From an uncultured Fodinibius sp. (lineage in GTDB: Bacteria > Bacteroidota > Rhodothermia > Balneolales > Balneolaceae): DNA of 64,000 nt. Location of the stretch: contig CAJXOG010000007.1 of the NCBI GenBank assembly GCA_913057775.1, positions 1 to 64,000 of the forward strand, in the 5' to 3' direction. The position numbers were made by a program, and so were the translations under genes. The notes under the pieces are model-generated. The model was not told the origin of the DNA, ran no database searches, and was given only the letters and a program-made list of their open reading frames with translations. Positions 33,882 to 43,377 of the stretch are shown here, in pieces (the first letter of the stretch is position 1; each line of letters begins with the position of its first letter).

Positions 33882-35747
33882 CTATTCTTCTTTGGATGAT
33901 GGTTTATGGAAATATTTATACACTTTTTGACCGGTTTTCTTTCCTATCTCTTCCTGTAAATCCTCAAGTGTGGCATTCTGTACAGATTTTACAGAACCAA
34001 ATTCCTTGAGTAGCTGCTGCGCCGTCTTCTTGCCAATTCCACTTATCTGCGTAAGTTCTGTCTTAATCGTCCGTTTTGAACGTTTGTTACGATGAAAAGA
34101 CACCGCAAAGCGATGTGCTTCATCCCTCACTTTCTGCAATAGTTTAAGTGCCGATGACTTTTTAGGGATCATGATGGCAGTTGATTTCTCGGGCACAAAT
34201 ACTTCTTCCAGCCGCTTAGCCAATCCAATAATCTCACATTCTCCGTAGAAGTCGATCTCTTTCAGCGCATCAACAGCACTGCTTAGTTGTCCTTTTCCTC
34301 CATCCACAACAATTAAATCGGGAATCTGTTGCTTCTCATCCATAACCCGTTTGTAGCGTCGACTTAACACCTCTTTCATAGATGCAAAATCATCGGGACC
34401 ATCCACGGTTTTGATATTAAATCGCTTATATTCGCTTTTCTTAGCACGAGCATCCACAAAACAAACCATCGAGGCAACAGGATCGCTACCTTGCAAATTG
34501 GAGTTATCAAAACATTCAATACGTCGGGGCAATCGCTGTAAGTCGAGCTGTTCCTTCAGCTCTTTTACCGAATGTGGAATGCGTTTCTTGGCTGCCTTCT
34601 CTTTTTCAAGCTTCCTTTCCCCCAACAAATATTTGGCATTAGAAAGCGCCATGCGAATCATCTTAGCCTTTTCTCCACGCTTTGGTCGATGGATTCGCAC
34701 TTTTTTGCCCCGTTCCTCCCAAAGGTACTCTGCCAACGGCTCCTCATTCACCAATTCATCACTTACATACACTTCATCAGGAATACCGCCCGCATGCTGA
34801 CCGGTATAATAATCCTCGACAAATGACTGCAGCATCTCTCCTTTTTCGAGGTGCTTAATATTCTTTAAAAATCGATGAAACTTGCTGATCAGCTTACCTT
34901 CACGAACTTTGAACAGCACACCGCAAGCCTCGTTAATCTCCCAATCCACCTTAACAGCAAAGAGATCGCGATCCACTTTCTTATCGGCCACCATCTTCAT
35001 CTTCTTACTGTATTTTTTAACGGCTTCAAGGCTATCACGAATTTGAGCAGCCTGCTCAAACTCCAACGAATCCGAGGCAATAGACATCTCCTCTTTAAGA
35101 TCACGGATTAGAGCATCTGTTCTACCATTAAGCATCCGTTCGACCTTATCAATGGTTGCCTGGTATTTCTCCAGATCCCAGTCTCCGGAACAACTTTCCA
35201 AATAATCATCAAAACAGGAATGCCACTTGGGGGGTCCCTTGGTACGATCAATATTTTTGCGAGATACCGCGCAGGTGCACAAATCAAACGCTTTGCGGAT
35301 AGTATCGAGCATCCGCTTCATGTGCGTCACGCTGTCATAGGGACCGTAGTATTTACTGCCGTCATTAATTACTGTACGGGTGGGATAAACACGCGGACGC
35401 TCGTCGTTGGTCACGCAGATGTAGGGATATGACTTATCATCCCGATATAAAATATTATACCGCGGATGATGTTTTTTGATCAGGTTATTTTCAAGGATAA
35501 GGGCTTCAGCTTCAGAATCAGTGACTATAACTTCCAAGTCGTCAATCTTGCGCACCATTACGCGAATACGACCATCATGATCACTGGAGTTTTGAAAGTA
35601 GGAACGCACCCGGTTGCGGAGCCGTTTTGCTTTACCTATGTAAAGTAGGCGATCTTTTTTATCCTTAAACATGTAAACTCCGGGTGAGAGCGGAAGATTG
35701 TCAACCTTCTCCCGAACATCCACCTCGGCGTTGTCATTATCACTCAT
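33882..35747 (-). CDS. uvrC: Excinuclease ABC subunit C
   Basis: UvrC makes both incisions in nucleotide excision repair. The 621-residue protein has the GIY-YIG nuclease at the N-terminus (SPGVYMFKDKKDRLLYIGKAKRL), a cysteine-containing region (CTCAVSRKNI), a UVR domain for UvrB contact (EFEQAAQIRDSLEAV), an RNase H-like nuclease (IECFDNSNLQGSDPVASMV and PDLIVVDGGKGQL), and a C-terminal helix-hairpin-helix (ISGIGKKTAQQLLKEFGS). Length and order match the family. It is transcribed alone on the minus strand, divergent from the pseudouridine synthase gene at 35940. Confidence 0.97.
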   Translation of the reverse strand: MSDNDNAEVDVREKVDNLPLSPGVYMFKDKKDRLLYIGKAKRLRNRVRSYFQNSSDHDGRIRVMVRKIDDLEVIVTDSEAEALILENNLIKKHHPRYNILYRDDKSYPYICVTNDERPRVYPTRTVINDGSKYYGPYDSVTHMKRMLDTIRKAFDLCTCAVSRKNIDRTKGPPKWHSCFDDYLESCSGDWDLEKYQATIDKVERMLNGRTDALIRDLKEEMSIASDSLEFEQAAQIRDSLEAVKKYSKKMKMVADKKVDRDLFAVKVDWEINEACGVLFKVREGKLISKFHRFLKNIKHLEKGEMLQSFVEDYYTGQHAGGIPDEVYVSDELVNEEPLAEYLWEERGKKVRIHRPKRGEKAKMIRMALSNAKYLLGERKLEKEKAAKKRIPHSVKELKEQLDLQRLPRRIECFDNSNLQGSDPVASMVCFVDARAKKSEYKRFNIKTVDGPDDFASMKEVLSRRYKRVMDEKQQIPDLIVVDGGKGQLSSAVDALKEIDFYGECEIIGLAKRLEEVFVPEKSTAIMIPKKSSALKLLQKVRDEAHRFAVSFHRNKRSKRTIKTELTQISGIGKKTAQQLLKEFGSVKSVQNATLEDLQEEIGKKTGQKVYKYFHKPSSKEE

Positions 35748-35939
35748 TCTCTAATAAAGAAACTTTGAATTCTACTGATCAAAAGACACCGGTAAACTTA
35801 CTGATACTGATGCGTGATTGGAAACCATTCCTTTTAATTTCGAGAAATTTTATCCTTGTACTACTTCTTCGATGCTGTATATAAAATCATTAGTTTTGTA
35901 CAACAAGAAATGGCTTGCAGGTAGATATAATCCACCATC

Positions 35940-36632
35940 ATGAAACAGACCCAAACTGACCCCAATATTTCTATCATTTATGAAGATGAGCACCTGCTTC
36001 TCATCAATAAACCTGCCGGCCTACTCTCACAGGAAGATCATACCGGCGATGCGGATGTATTTACGTTGTGTAAGCAATATCTTAGCAGATCACAAAACAA
36101 TAATCCTTTTTTGGGATTAATTCACCGTCTCGATCGACCTGTAAGTGGTCTCATGCTTCTGGCAAAAAACCGAAACGCCGCAGAGAACCTGTCTAAACAG
36201 ATTCGCGACCGTACGATTCAAAAAACCTATTGGGCGGTAACGACGGGATCTCCACCTCCAAATGGAGTGCTGGCGCATCGCCTTTATAAAGACCGAGAAA
36301 CCAATGTTGTTGAAGTCGTAACCGGCAACCAACAAAAAGGAAAAAGAGCTGAACTTTCTTTTGCAAAATTGGAAAAATCAGATGATCTGCATTTACTTTC
36401 TGTACACTTACAAACCGGTCGCCCGCACCAAATTCGCGTACAATTAGCGCATGAAGGGTTTCCTATTTGGGGAGACTATAAATACGGACAGAATCAACCT
36501 GATGGACGCACCATGGCTTTGCGAGCTGTTGAAATTGTTTTTAGACATCCGCAAACAAGTCAACACATACATTTTGAGCTGGCTCCACCAAATAAACACC
36601 CCTGGACTCAATTTTCTATCGCCCATCAATAG
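35940..36632 (+). CDS. RluA-family pseudouridine synthase
   Basis: This enzyme isomerises uridine to pseudouridine in rRNA or tRNA. The 230-residue protein lacks an N-terminal S4 domain. It starts with a substrate-pocket strand (SIIYEDEHLLLINKPAGLLS), followed by the catalytic motif LIHRLDRPVSGLMLLAKN, where the aspartate attacks the base, and the LQTGRPHQIRVQLAHEG block. The compact size is like RluA or TruC types. The target site cannot be assigned. A methyltransferase gene follows after 3 bases, suggesting an operon. Confidence 0.92.
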   Translation: MKQTQTDPNISIIYEDEHLLLINKPAGLLSQEDHTGDADVFTLCKQYLSRSQNNNPFLGLIHRLDRPVSGLMLLAKNRNAAENLSKQIRDRTIQKTYWAVTTGSPPPNGVLAHRLYKDRETNVVEVVTGNQQKGKRAELSFAKLEKSDDLHLLSVHLQTGRPHQIRVQLAHEGFPIWGDYKYGQNQPDGRTMALRAVEIVFRHPQTSQHIHFELAPPNKHPWTQFSIAHQ

Positions 36633-36635
36633 CTT

Positions 36636-37514
36636 ATGAAACCTGATCAGCTGAGTAAAACGGCCGCTTTTATCGCTATAAAATTATATGGATTAACCCG
36701 CATACCGGCATTCCAATCTCTTTTTGATGATTCAGTGATCAATTTTTACGACCGTGTTGTCCAAAACCTACCATTTCCACTAAATTATTACCATTACTGG
36801 CTCAAATTTAATTGGGTCCGCAGACTATATATTTGGTCAGAAGAGCTTTTTTTGCCGGGGGATCTGCTCCATATTATTGCACGTAAATATTATATTCGGC
36901 AACTCATAAACGAGTTAAAAGATGATGGCTATAGGCAAATAGTTGTTCTCGGAGCGGGGTTTGATGATCTGGCATTTACCTATTCCCAAAAGGGATTTTC
37001 TTGCTTTGAAATTGACGTCCCCCATATGGCCAAATACAAGCAACAGTTTTTAAATAAACATTATCCGGACAGCAACCATCCCGATATCATAAATGCTCAT
37101 TTGACAAACAACCAACAGAAATTACCATTTGGCTCCAGTTCTACTATCAATCGGGATAAAAAAACCATCATTATTGCCGAAGGTTTCTTCGACTATCTGC
37201 AAACAGATCTCGTGGAGAACATCCTGCATCAAATCAAGCAATACTTTTCTGATAGCCCCGCATTAATCAGTACTCATTTTGCCCTGAACGAGCTTCCGCT
37301 CCATCACAGGTGGTCATTTAAAACCGGTGTTAAAACGGTGGGAGAAGAGCTTAAACTTCACTATAATATCACTCAATTTCGTAAGCTGCTCACGAGTAAT
37401 GGGTTTATTATAAAGAAACAATTTGACCATCAAACTATAGCATCTAAGCTGCAACAAAAAATTGGAACGGATCTTCCCATATTGCAGGGGTTCTATTTGT
37501 TGATGAGTAAATAG
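36636..37514 (+). CDS. LCM/PPM-type SAM-dependent methyltransferase
   Basis: The 292-residue protein resembles the leucine carboxyl methyltransferase (PPM) family. An N-terminal helical part is followed by a SAM-binding Rossmann strand-loop, QIVVLGAGFDDLAFTY, with an acidic strand-2 end (FEIDVPHMAKYKQ), both typical of the bacterial members. The KKTIIIAEGFFDYL segment matches the family's motif after strand 4. Bacterial members methylate carboxyl groups of small molecules or proteins, but most are uncharacterised, so the substrate is unknown. The gene starts 3 bases after the pseudouridine synthase stop, which suggests co-transcription. Confidence 0.85.
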   Translation: MKPDQLSKTAAFIAIKLYGLTRIPAFQSLFDDSVINFYDRVVQNLPFPLNYYHYWLKFNWVRRLYIWSEELFLPGDLLHIIARKYYIRQLINELKDDGYRQIVVLGAGFDDLAFTYSQKGFSCFEIDVPHMAKYKQQFLNKHYPDSNHPDIINAHLTNNQQKLPFGSSSTINRDKKTIIIAEGFFDYLQTDLVENILHQIKQYFSDSPALISTHFALNELPLHHRWSFKTGVKTVGEELKLHYNITQFRKLLTSNGFIIKKQFDHQTIASKLQQKIGTDLPILQGFYLLMSK

Positions 37515-37522
37515 ATCGCTTT

Positions 37523-37563
37523 TTCCAATTTCTTTAGGTGTAAAAATCGGATCAGAATTGGAA
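37523..37563. repeat. Inverted repeat TTCCAATT-N25-AATTGGAA
   Basis: A perfect 8-bp inverted repeat with a 25-base spacer lies after the methyltransferase stop and 80 bases before the orphan anti-sigma-like gene. There is no T-run after it, so it is not a classic terminator. It could be a regulator site or a chance match in AT-rich DNA. Confidence 0.35.
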
Positions 37564-37642
37564 CACAACATTTGTCGACTATGTTGATAAGATAGGTTAT
37601 CAGCAATTCTATTATATACCTACCAGATGAACATAAAAAGCT

Positions 37643-38539
37643 ATGGATCGTAAATTAACAAAATCGGAAGCCCTTGAGCTTTTAACACCAGTAGTAGACA
37701 ATGAAGTTAGTGCTGAAGAGCGCGATGCATTTCTGGAATTTATTGCACATGATGAAGATTTGAAGCAAGAATTTGAGTCAATGAAGCAGATTAAAGCACT
37801 AATGGCGGACCGATGTCCCTGTGCCAAAGCTCCGGAATCGTTAAAAGATTTTCTGTCTGACTATTGCTCCTCTGATACTGAAACTCCCGTCTATGATATT
37901 CCCAATAAAAAATCTTTAAGTCAGCAAGAACAACCAAACAATTCTGTTTCTTCTGCTGAATATTCAAAATGGTGGTATTATGCCGCTGCCGCTATCGTAG
38001 TGTTCACAGTTTCTGTGTGGAGCTTTTTGAATTACGGAAGCTCGGTAGTTGAAAGCCCAAGATATAATATTGAGGAGTATGCATATCAACATTTTATGAA
38101 ACATGATGGCAAGCTTGTACCTCCCACCATCTCCACAGCTAGCCTGGGATCAGCCGAAATTGAACTAGCACAAAATTATGACATGTCTATGACTATCCCG
38201 GAATTAGACAAGGCTGAATTTAAAGGGGTGGTCTATGAGGAGTTTGTCCCTGATTTTAAAGCACCGATGCTGGAGTATTACGTACCTGGTGAAGATCAGT
38301 TTATTTATATTTTTGCTTTCAATATTGATAAGATAGAACAATTTGGCCAGCTGGTGCGTAACCAAGAGGCTGTAAAGACCTGTACTAAATCACGTGATTT
38401 TCATGTCCGCAATATAAATGGCAAACATGTTGTTTCCTGGAAATGGAATAATATCTGGTATGCCGCAATATCTAATCACGACGGCAATACGCTAGCTTCT
38501 CTTGTAAAACCACTGGCGTACGAACATTCTGAGGACTAA
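37643..38539 (+). CDS. Orphan anti-sigma-like membrane protein
   Basis: The 298-residue protein has an N-terminal domain that reads like an anti-sigma zinc-finger relative (LLTPVVDNEVSAEERDAFLEF, ending DRCPCAKAPESLKDFL). Histidine and cysteines are partly rearranged: a CPC and a later DYC replace the canonical HxxxCxxC. One membrane helix (about residues 113-132, WWYYAAAAIVVFTVSVWSFL) leads to an extracytoplasmic domain of about 165 residues with strands such as QFIYIFAFNIDKIEQF. Unlike the pair at 32.1-33.4 kb, no sigma gene is adjacent. Role and partner are inferred from the N-domain only. Confidence 0.72.
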   Translation: MDRKLTKSEALELLTPVVDNEVSAEERDAFLEFIAHDEDLKQEFESMKQIKALMADRCPCAKAPESLKDFLSDYCSSDTETPVYDIPNKKSLSQQEQPNNSVSSAEYSKWWYYAAAAIVVFTVSVWSFLNYGSSVVESPRYNIEEYAYQHFMKHDGKLVPPTISTASLGSAEIELAQNYDMSMTIPELDKAEFKGVVYEEFVPDFKAPMLEYYVPGEDQFIYIFAFNIDKIEQFGQLVRNQEAVKTCTKSRDFHVRNINGKHVVSWKWNNIWYAAISNHDGNTLASLVKPLAYEHSED

Positions 38540-38545
38540 ACTCTT

Positions 38546-39136
38546 CTAAAAACGAAAACTTGCGGTAAGCACCGGGGCAACCTCATCATCAACAACAGCC
38601 GGACTTAAATTAATTGAAAAATTTCTCCCGCCAGAATTGTACTCCTTAACAGATGCATTTAAACTAATCATGTTATAGATAAATCCGGCTAAAATAAGTC
38701 CTTCCCCTATCAACATTTTGGTGTCAGTAAGTGATACTTCTTCATTATCCACATTCAATGTATTAGAAAAACGCTGACCAAAAACCTCACGTGTCGCATC
38801 CACCATTAGAATAGTTCCTACTGCCCTGGCTCCCATTCCAATAACACCCCGAGGATAATCTTCGGCATAAAAATTTCCTGTCGATGCCCCAGCTACAATT
38901 CCATACAGGGTAAGATAAGCCCCTGTTTTTTGAATGGTGTTATTATCAAAAAGTGCAACAGCTGTAACTCCTGTCCCGATAGAAATCACCGTATTGGTTA
39001 AGGCAATACTTCGGGCTTTGGAAACAGTTTTTTCCTGACCGCTCGCAAATGGACGATTAATACTTACCTCACTTTGTGCATCTGCTGAAAATGATATGCC
39101 AAATAGTAAACAGAAAAAAAGAATTGTTTTTTGCAT
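38546..39136 (-). CDS. Exported protein of unknown function
   Basis: The 196-residue protein has a standard signal peptide (MQKTILFFCLLFGISFSADAQ, cleavage after ADA), not a lipobox. The mature part has several small, moderately hydrophobic segments (AIALTNTVISIGTGVTAVALF-like, AGASTGNFYAEDYPRG, GLILAGFIYNMISL) and ends with a phenylalanine (LTASFRF), as many outer-membrane beta-barrel proteins do. I recognise no family. It converges with the orphan anti-sigma-like gene, 6 bases apart, and lies 39 bases downstream of rmuC. Confidence 0.72.
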   Translation of the reverse strand: MQKTILFFCLLFGISFSADAQSEVSINRPFASGQEKTVSKARSIALTNTVISIGTGVTAVALFDNNTIQKTGAYLTLYGIVAGASTGNFYAEDYPRGVIGMGARAVGTILMVDATREVFGQRFSNTLNVDNEEVSLTDTKMLIGEGLILAGFIYNMISLNASVKEYNSGGRNFSINLSPAVVDDEVAPVLTASFRF

Positions 39137-39175
39137 AAGGCGGAATATGAAAAGCTTTATATAAAAAGAAAATTA

Positions 39176-40558
39176 TTAATCGGATTCTTTTTCTTCTTCC
39201 CCATCTTCAATCACATCAGGAGCTTCTTCATGGTCAAGCAGATCGCCAGGTAATTTTTTACTATTATCAGCACCCAGTTCTCGTATCATTTCAACCTGAC
39301 GAATTAAATTTCCTCGTCCTGTTGATAACTGCCCCATAGCACTATCATATTCCTCTTGTGTTTGTCGGATACGTTTACCGATGCCCTTCAAGCTTTCAGC
39401 AAAATTAACAAACTTGTCATAAAGCTGCCCCCCTCGATAGGCAATTTCCTGTGCATTTTTATTCTGATATTCCTGCTTCCACACGCTGTCGATAGTGGCC
39501 AGCGTTGCCAGTAGCGTAGACGGACTTACAATCACAATATTTTTATCGAAAGCATCGTAATAGAGACTGGAATCCTGCTGAAGCGCTACTCCAAAGGCCG
39601 ACTCGATAGGAACAAACATCAGCACAAAATCAGGGCTTTTTCCGCCATACAACTGCTCGTAATTTTTACTGCTGAGTCCTTTTACATGACTGCGCAGTGA
39701 ATTTACGTGTTGTTTTAACGCCTGCTGACGCTCGGCCTCATCCTCTGCAGAACTGAATTGCTCGTACGCTTTCAACGATACCTTGGAATCAATTACTAAC
39801 CGTTTCTCATCCGGCAGATATACCACTACATCGGGGTATAGGTTACGCCCGTCTTCACTGCGATGATTTTCTTGAATTTCATACTCTCGGCCTTTCGATA
39901 AGCCCGACTTTTCGAGGATGCGTTGCAGGATCACTTCGCCCCAACTTCCCTGCGTTTTCGAATCGCCCTTTAAAGCACGGGTCAAATCCTTGGCTTCCTG
40001 CGCCATCTGTTGATTCATCTCTTTAAGATGTTCCAGATGCTGCTTTAAAGAACTGCGCCCTTCGATATCCTCTTTATGGGTCTCCTCTACTTTCTTTTTG
40101 AACTCTTCCATCTTTTCGCCAAGCGGCTTAAGCAGCTGATCCAGCTTCTCTTTGTTCTGCTCGGTAAACTTCTTGGATTTTTCTTCAAGGATTTTATTTG
40201 CCAGGTTTTCAAACTCATCCTTAAACCGCTCCTGTAAGTTTTTCATCTCCTCTTTTTGCTCATCGAGGCGTTCCTTCAAATTATCATTAACTGATTTCAG
40301 GCGGACATTCTCTTTTTCTGCCTCATTTGCCCTGCTCTGTTCTTTATGATAATTATTCTTGACTTCGGATACCTCGGCATCAAGTCGTTCGTTGCGCTCT
40401 TCAAGCCGCGATATCGTTTGCATCGCCTGCTCACGCTCTTTCTCCAAAGTCTCAGCTTCCTCCTTACTTAGAGCCTGACTGCTTTTGTTTTTGAAGTAGG
40501 CAATAGCATAGCCAAGAATCAGGCCAATAATAATATAAAGGATAGAAATAAATTCCAT
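39176..40558 (-). CDS. rmuC: DNA recombination protein RmuC
   Basis: RmuC limits inversions at short inverted repeats and is a predicted nuclease. The 460-residue protein has an N-terminal membrane helix (ISILYIIIGLILGYAIAYF), a long coiled coil at about residues 28-190 rich in E, K and Q, and the RmuC domain. Seen motifs are GSWGEVILQRILEKSGL, YPDVVVYLPDEKRLVIDSKVSL (PD-(D/E)XK-like DSK) and FVPIESAFGVAL. These match the family closely. It is transcribed alone or with the exported protein downstream. Confidence 0.95.
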   Translation of the reverse strand: MEFISILYIIIGLILGYAIAYFKNKSSQALSKEEAETLEKEREQAMQTISRLEERNERLDAEVSEVKNNYHKEQSRANEAEKENVRLKSVNDNLKERLDEQKEEMKNLQERFKDEFENLANKILEEKSKKFTEQNKEKLDQLLKPLGEKMEEFKKKVEETHKEDIEGRSSLKQHLEHLKEMNQQMAQEAKDLTRALKGDSKTQGSWGEVILQRILEKSGLSKGREYEIQENHRSEDGRNLYPDVVVYLPDEKRLVIDSKVSLKAYEQFSSAEDEAERQQALKQHVNSLRSHVKGLSSKNYEQLYGGKSPDFVLMFVPIESAFGVALQQDSSLYYDAFDKNIVIVSPSTLLATLATIDSVWKQEYQNKNAQEIAYRGGQLYDKFVNFAESLKGIGKRIRQTQEEYDSAMGQLSTGRGNLIRQVEMIRELGADNSKKLPGDLLDHEEAPDVIEDGEEEKESD

Positions 40559-40793
40559 GTAACTTTTTGATGTTGGTAGTTTAAAATTGGATGATATAAT
40601 TGGACCACTGTCAATATCACAGTTCTGATATCCAGATTCCAGTACAGTAATAAATTAACGATACAGAATGACAACATGCTGGCAGACTTTCTATTGGCAT
40701 CCTTAACTTTTCTGGATTGAGCTGTCTTGCTTCAACAGCCAACCAATATTATTATTAATCATAATATTGTAATAGAAATAATTACCGTTATTC

Positions 40794-41273
40794 ATGTCTA
40801 AATACATTACCACGGTGAGTTGGTCGCGCGATGGTCAATCCTTCACCGACAATCAATATAAACGGAGCCATCAATGGGAATTTGACAGCGGACAAACCAT
40901 TCAGGCATCTGCTTCCCCTGATATTGTACCTACCCCCTTGTCTGATTCCATGGCAATTGACCCGGAAGAAGCTTTTGTGGCGGCGCTTTCAAGCTGTCAT
41001 ATGCTCTGGTTTTTATCCATTGCCGCTGAAACCGGCTTTGTTGTTGAGCAGTATGTAGATAAAGCAACGGGTATACTTTCTAAAGATAAGGATGGTGAGC
41101 AAGCTATAACCAAAGTCACACTATTCCCGCATGTAACTTATAAAAAAGCCAGCGCTCCAAGTTCTGAAGAACATCGCAATATTCATAAACACGCAGACGA
41201 AAAGTGCTTTATTTCCAACTCCGTAAAAACTAAGGTTGAGATAGAGCCTTCAATGAGTAAAAAATCCGTTTGA
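40794..41273 (+). CDS. OsmC-family peroxiredoxin-like protein
   Basis: The 159-residue protein carries both redox cysteines of the OsmC/Ohr fold, in LSSCHMLWFLSIAAE and DEKCFISNSVKTKV. OsmC proteins reduce organic hydroperoxides with a thiol cofactor. The CHM and CFISNS contexts are closer to the OsmC/YhfA side than to Ohr. The GIDPEEAFVAALSSC-type lead-in is seen as AIDPEEAFVAA. A zinc-ribbon gene follows 79 bases later and a FrnE-like oxidoreductase further on, giving a small redox-themed stretch, though shared transcription is not shown. Confidence 0.92.
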   Translation: MSKYITTVSWSRDGQSFTDNQYKRSHQWEFDSGQTIQASASPDIVPTPLSDSMAIDPEEAFVAALSSCHMLWFLSIAAETGFVVEQYVDKATGILSKDKDGEQAITKVTLFPHVTYKKASAPSSEEHRNIHKHADEKCFISNSVKTKVEIEPSMSKKSV

Positions 41274-41352
41274 GAATTTGCGTGACTCCATTTCATAATA
41301 ACTCATCCCAAACACTATGGTATTTACTTTTTAAATCTAAAATAAGAGTGCT

Positions 41353-41562
41353 ATGCAACACCAAAACTGGCAGTGTCCAAAATGTAAAAACAGAGAATTC
41401 GAAACCGGTCAAGTATCTGGTACCGGTGGATTTTTTTCAAAATTCTTCAACGTACAAACTCAGAAGTTTACAACACTCACCTGCACGCAATGTCACTATA
41501 CCGAACTGTATAAAACGGATACCAGTACTTTACATAACGTGCTTGATTTCTTTGGGAATTAA
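41353..41562 (+). CDS. Small zinc-ribbon protein (DUF2082 type)
   Basis: The 69-residue protein has two CxxC knuckles, WQCPKCKNREF and LTCTQCHYTEL, separated by 36 residues that include a GTGGFFSKFFNVQTQKF segment. This is the pattern of the zinc-ribbon nucleic-acid-binding-protein family DUF2082. Its function is not known; the fold suggests zinc binding and possibly nucleic-acid or protein contact. It lies on the same strand as the OsmC gene. The track's overlapping 122-residue ORF at 41270 is in another frame and is a shadow. Confidence 0.86.
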   Translation: MQHQNWQCPKCKNREFETGQVSGTGGFFSKFFNVQTQKFTTLTCTQCHYTELYKTDTSTLHNVLDFFGN

Positions 41563-41735
41563 TTTCTTATACCTGAAATCACAGATTCACCTACAATTTT
41601 GGCGGTTGGATGGATCTTTCTTGTATATCTTTTTCTAAAAATTGGTAGTGCATAAGAAAGCTTAAAACGAATGGTATTGGACGTATTTTGTTTATTTTAA
41701 TGTGAAAGTAAATTTAATAGATAGATATCACCTGC

Positions 41736-42395
41736 ATGAAAGTAGAAATTTGGTCCGATGTAATGTGTCCTTTTTGCTATATCGGCAAGCGACGGTTCGA
41801 AAGTGCCTTAGAAAATTTTGAATATAACAATGAAGTTGAAGTAACATGGCGCAGCTTTCAGCTCAATCCTGATATGGAAACTGATCCCGATGCCAACATC
41901 AACGAGTACTTGGCGGAGGCTAAAGGCTGGTCGCTTGATCAAGCACGGCAGATGAATAAGCAGGTAACCGATATGGCTGCTGATGAAGGTTTGGAATATA
42001 ACATGGAACAGGCTGTAGTAGCTAATTCGTACGATGCCCATCGGCTGGTACAGTTTGCCAAAGACCGCGGGAAGGCCGATGAGACAGAGGAATCACTTTT
42101 TAAAGCCTATTTCACTGAAGGAAAAAATATAGCAGATCATCAAACGCTCATTACGTTGGCAGAGGGCATCGGAATCGATCCTACTGAGGCCAAAAGCATA
42201 TTAGAGAGCGATAAATATGCTAACGCTGTTAACCACGATATACAGTTGGCCCAAAATATCAATATAACAGGGGTACCCTTTTTTCTTTTTGATCGAAAAT
42301 TTGCCGTATCAGGAGCTCGTGAAACAGAAGTATTTTTAAAAGCGCTAAAACAATCCTGGAATGCAAAGGTTCAGGATCAGCAAGAGAACGAATAA
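41736..42395 (+). CDS. DsbA-family oxidoreductase (FrnE-like)
   Basis: This thioredoxin-fold protein of 219 residues begins MKVEIWSDVMCPFCYIGKRRFE, with the CPFC active site immediately after strand 1, as in FrnE/2-hydroxychromene-type DsbA relatives. The cis-proline loop is NITGVPFFLFDRKFAVSGA. There is no signal peptide, so it is cytoplasmic. FrnE of Deinococcus acts as a disulfide isomerase in oxidative stress; that role is plausible here. It stands alone with 170 bases upstream. Confidence 0.92.
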   Translation: MKVEIWSDVMCPFCYIGKRRFESALENFEYNNEVEVTWRSFQLNPDMETDPDANINEYLAEAKGWSLDQARQMNKQVTDMAADEGLEYNMEQAVVANSYDAHRLVQFAKDRGKADETEESLFKAYFTEGKNIADHQTLITLAEGIGIDPTEAKSILESDKYANAVNHDIQLAQNINITGVPFFLFDRKFAVSGARETEVFLKALKQSWNAKVQDQQENE

Positions 42396-42502
42396 ATATC
42401 ATTTTTATAAGTATTTAATTTTCTACAAAAAAACTTCCATTTGGATGCATAATTTTTATAATTACATGCAGACACGGCTATAAAAAATACAAAGGCAATA
42501 TT

Positions 42503-43261
42503 ATGATCTTCAGACGACTCAAAGCCTCACTAGTATATCTTCTGCTTTTAATACTCACCACTCCTGCTCTGGCGTATGAAGATCCCGATAATGAGAACCT
42601 GTCCTCTCTTATCTCATATCTTGAACAGAAAGGCTTTGAAGTTCAATCACTGCTGGATGATCCACGCTTTGAGTTGTATGAAGACATCGTCGAACGATTT
42701 ACAAAATCAGCGGAGCGAAAATCACACAGCCTGGATTCATATAAAAGAGTGCTTAACTTCGAGGACAAAGCCCGGAAGATTGATGCCTTTATGAGGGAAC
42801 ACGCCAGTCAGCTAAAACAGGCGGAACAAGAATATGGGATCTCCTCATCAATTATAGCAGCTATCATCGGGATAGAATCTGATTTCGGAAAAAATGTGGG
42901 CTCCTATAATCCCTTTAATGCATATGTATCGATGTATGCCAATGGATATCGTCAGGACTTTGCCAAGGCTCAAATATCGGAGCTTTTGAAATTTACGAAA
43001 CGCAAAAATATTGATGTTTTTGATTTAAAATCGAGCTACGCCGGTGCCATGGCATTTGCCCAGTTTATCCCCTATTCACTTAACAAGTGGTTTGTGGGAG
43101 ATGATATTTTTGATATGAATAATAATATCATGTCCGTCGGTAATTACCTGGCATATTTTAAGGAACGAACAGGAGATATTGAGACAGCCGTTTTACGATA
43201 TAATCCCAGCCGATTATATACAAAAGCTGTCATGGATCTGGCGAAACAAGCCCAATCATAA
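42503..43261 (+). CDS. MltB-like lytic murein transglycosylase
   Basis: The 252-residue protein has a cleavable signal peptide (LLLLILTTPALA, then YED), so it is exported. The catalytic domain shows QEYGISSSIIAAIIGIESDFGKN, where the glutamate matches the catalytic acid in the IGxET/S motif, YNPFNAYVSMYANG, and AGAMAFAQFIPYSLNKW. These match the SLT_2/MltB group, which cleaves peptidoglycan glycan strands with formation of anhydro-muramic ends. It is not a lipoprotein, unlike E. coli MltB. Two further plus-strand genes follow, a protease and an acetyltransferase. Confidence 0.88.
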   Translation: MIFRRLKASLVYLLLLILTTPALAYEDPDNENLSSLISYLEQKGFEVQSLLDDPRFELYEDIVERFTKSAERKSHSLDSYKRVLNFEDKARKIDAFMREHASQLKQAEQEYGISSSIIAAIIGIESDFGKNVGSYNPFNAYVSMYANGYRQDFAKAQISELLKFTKRKNIDVFDLKSSYAGAMAFAQFIPYSLNKWFVGDDIFDMNNNIMSVGNYLAYFKERTGDIETAVLRYNPSRLYTKAVMDLAKQAQS

Positions 43262-43377
43262 GTATTGTTATCACCTAAGCGGCACTGATAATTGCTTTGA
43301 TAGCTCACTAAATTTTCTTTGCTCTTTAGTTTCTGTCCCATAGATTTATTTAAACTCCTCATCAAAAATTAAACGCA

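Noticed and set aside
41270-41638. 122-residue ORF overlapping the zinc-ribbon gene
   Set aside because: It is in a different frame from the clear CxxC...CxxC protein and has no family-like sequence.
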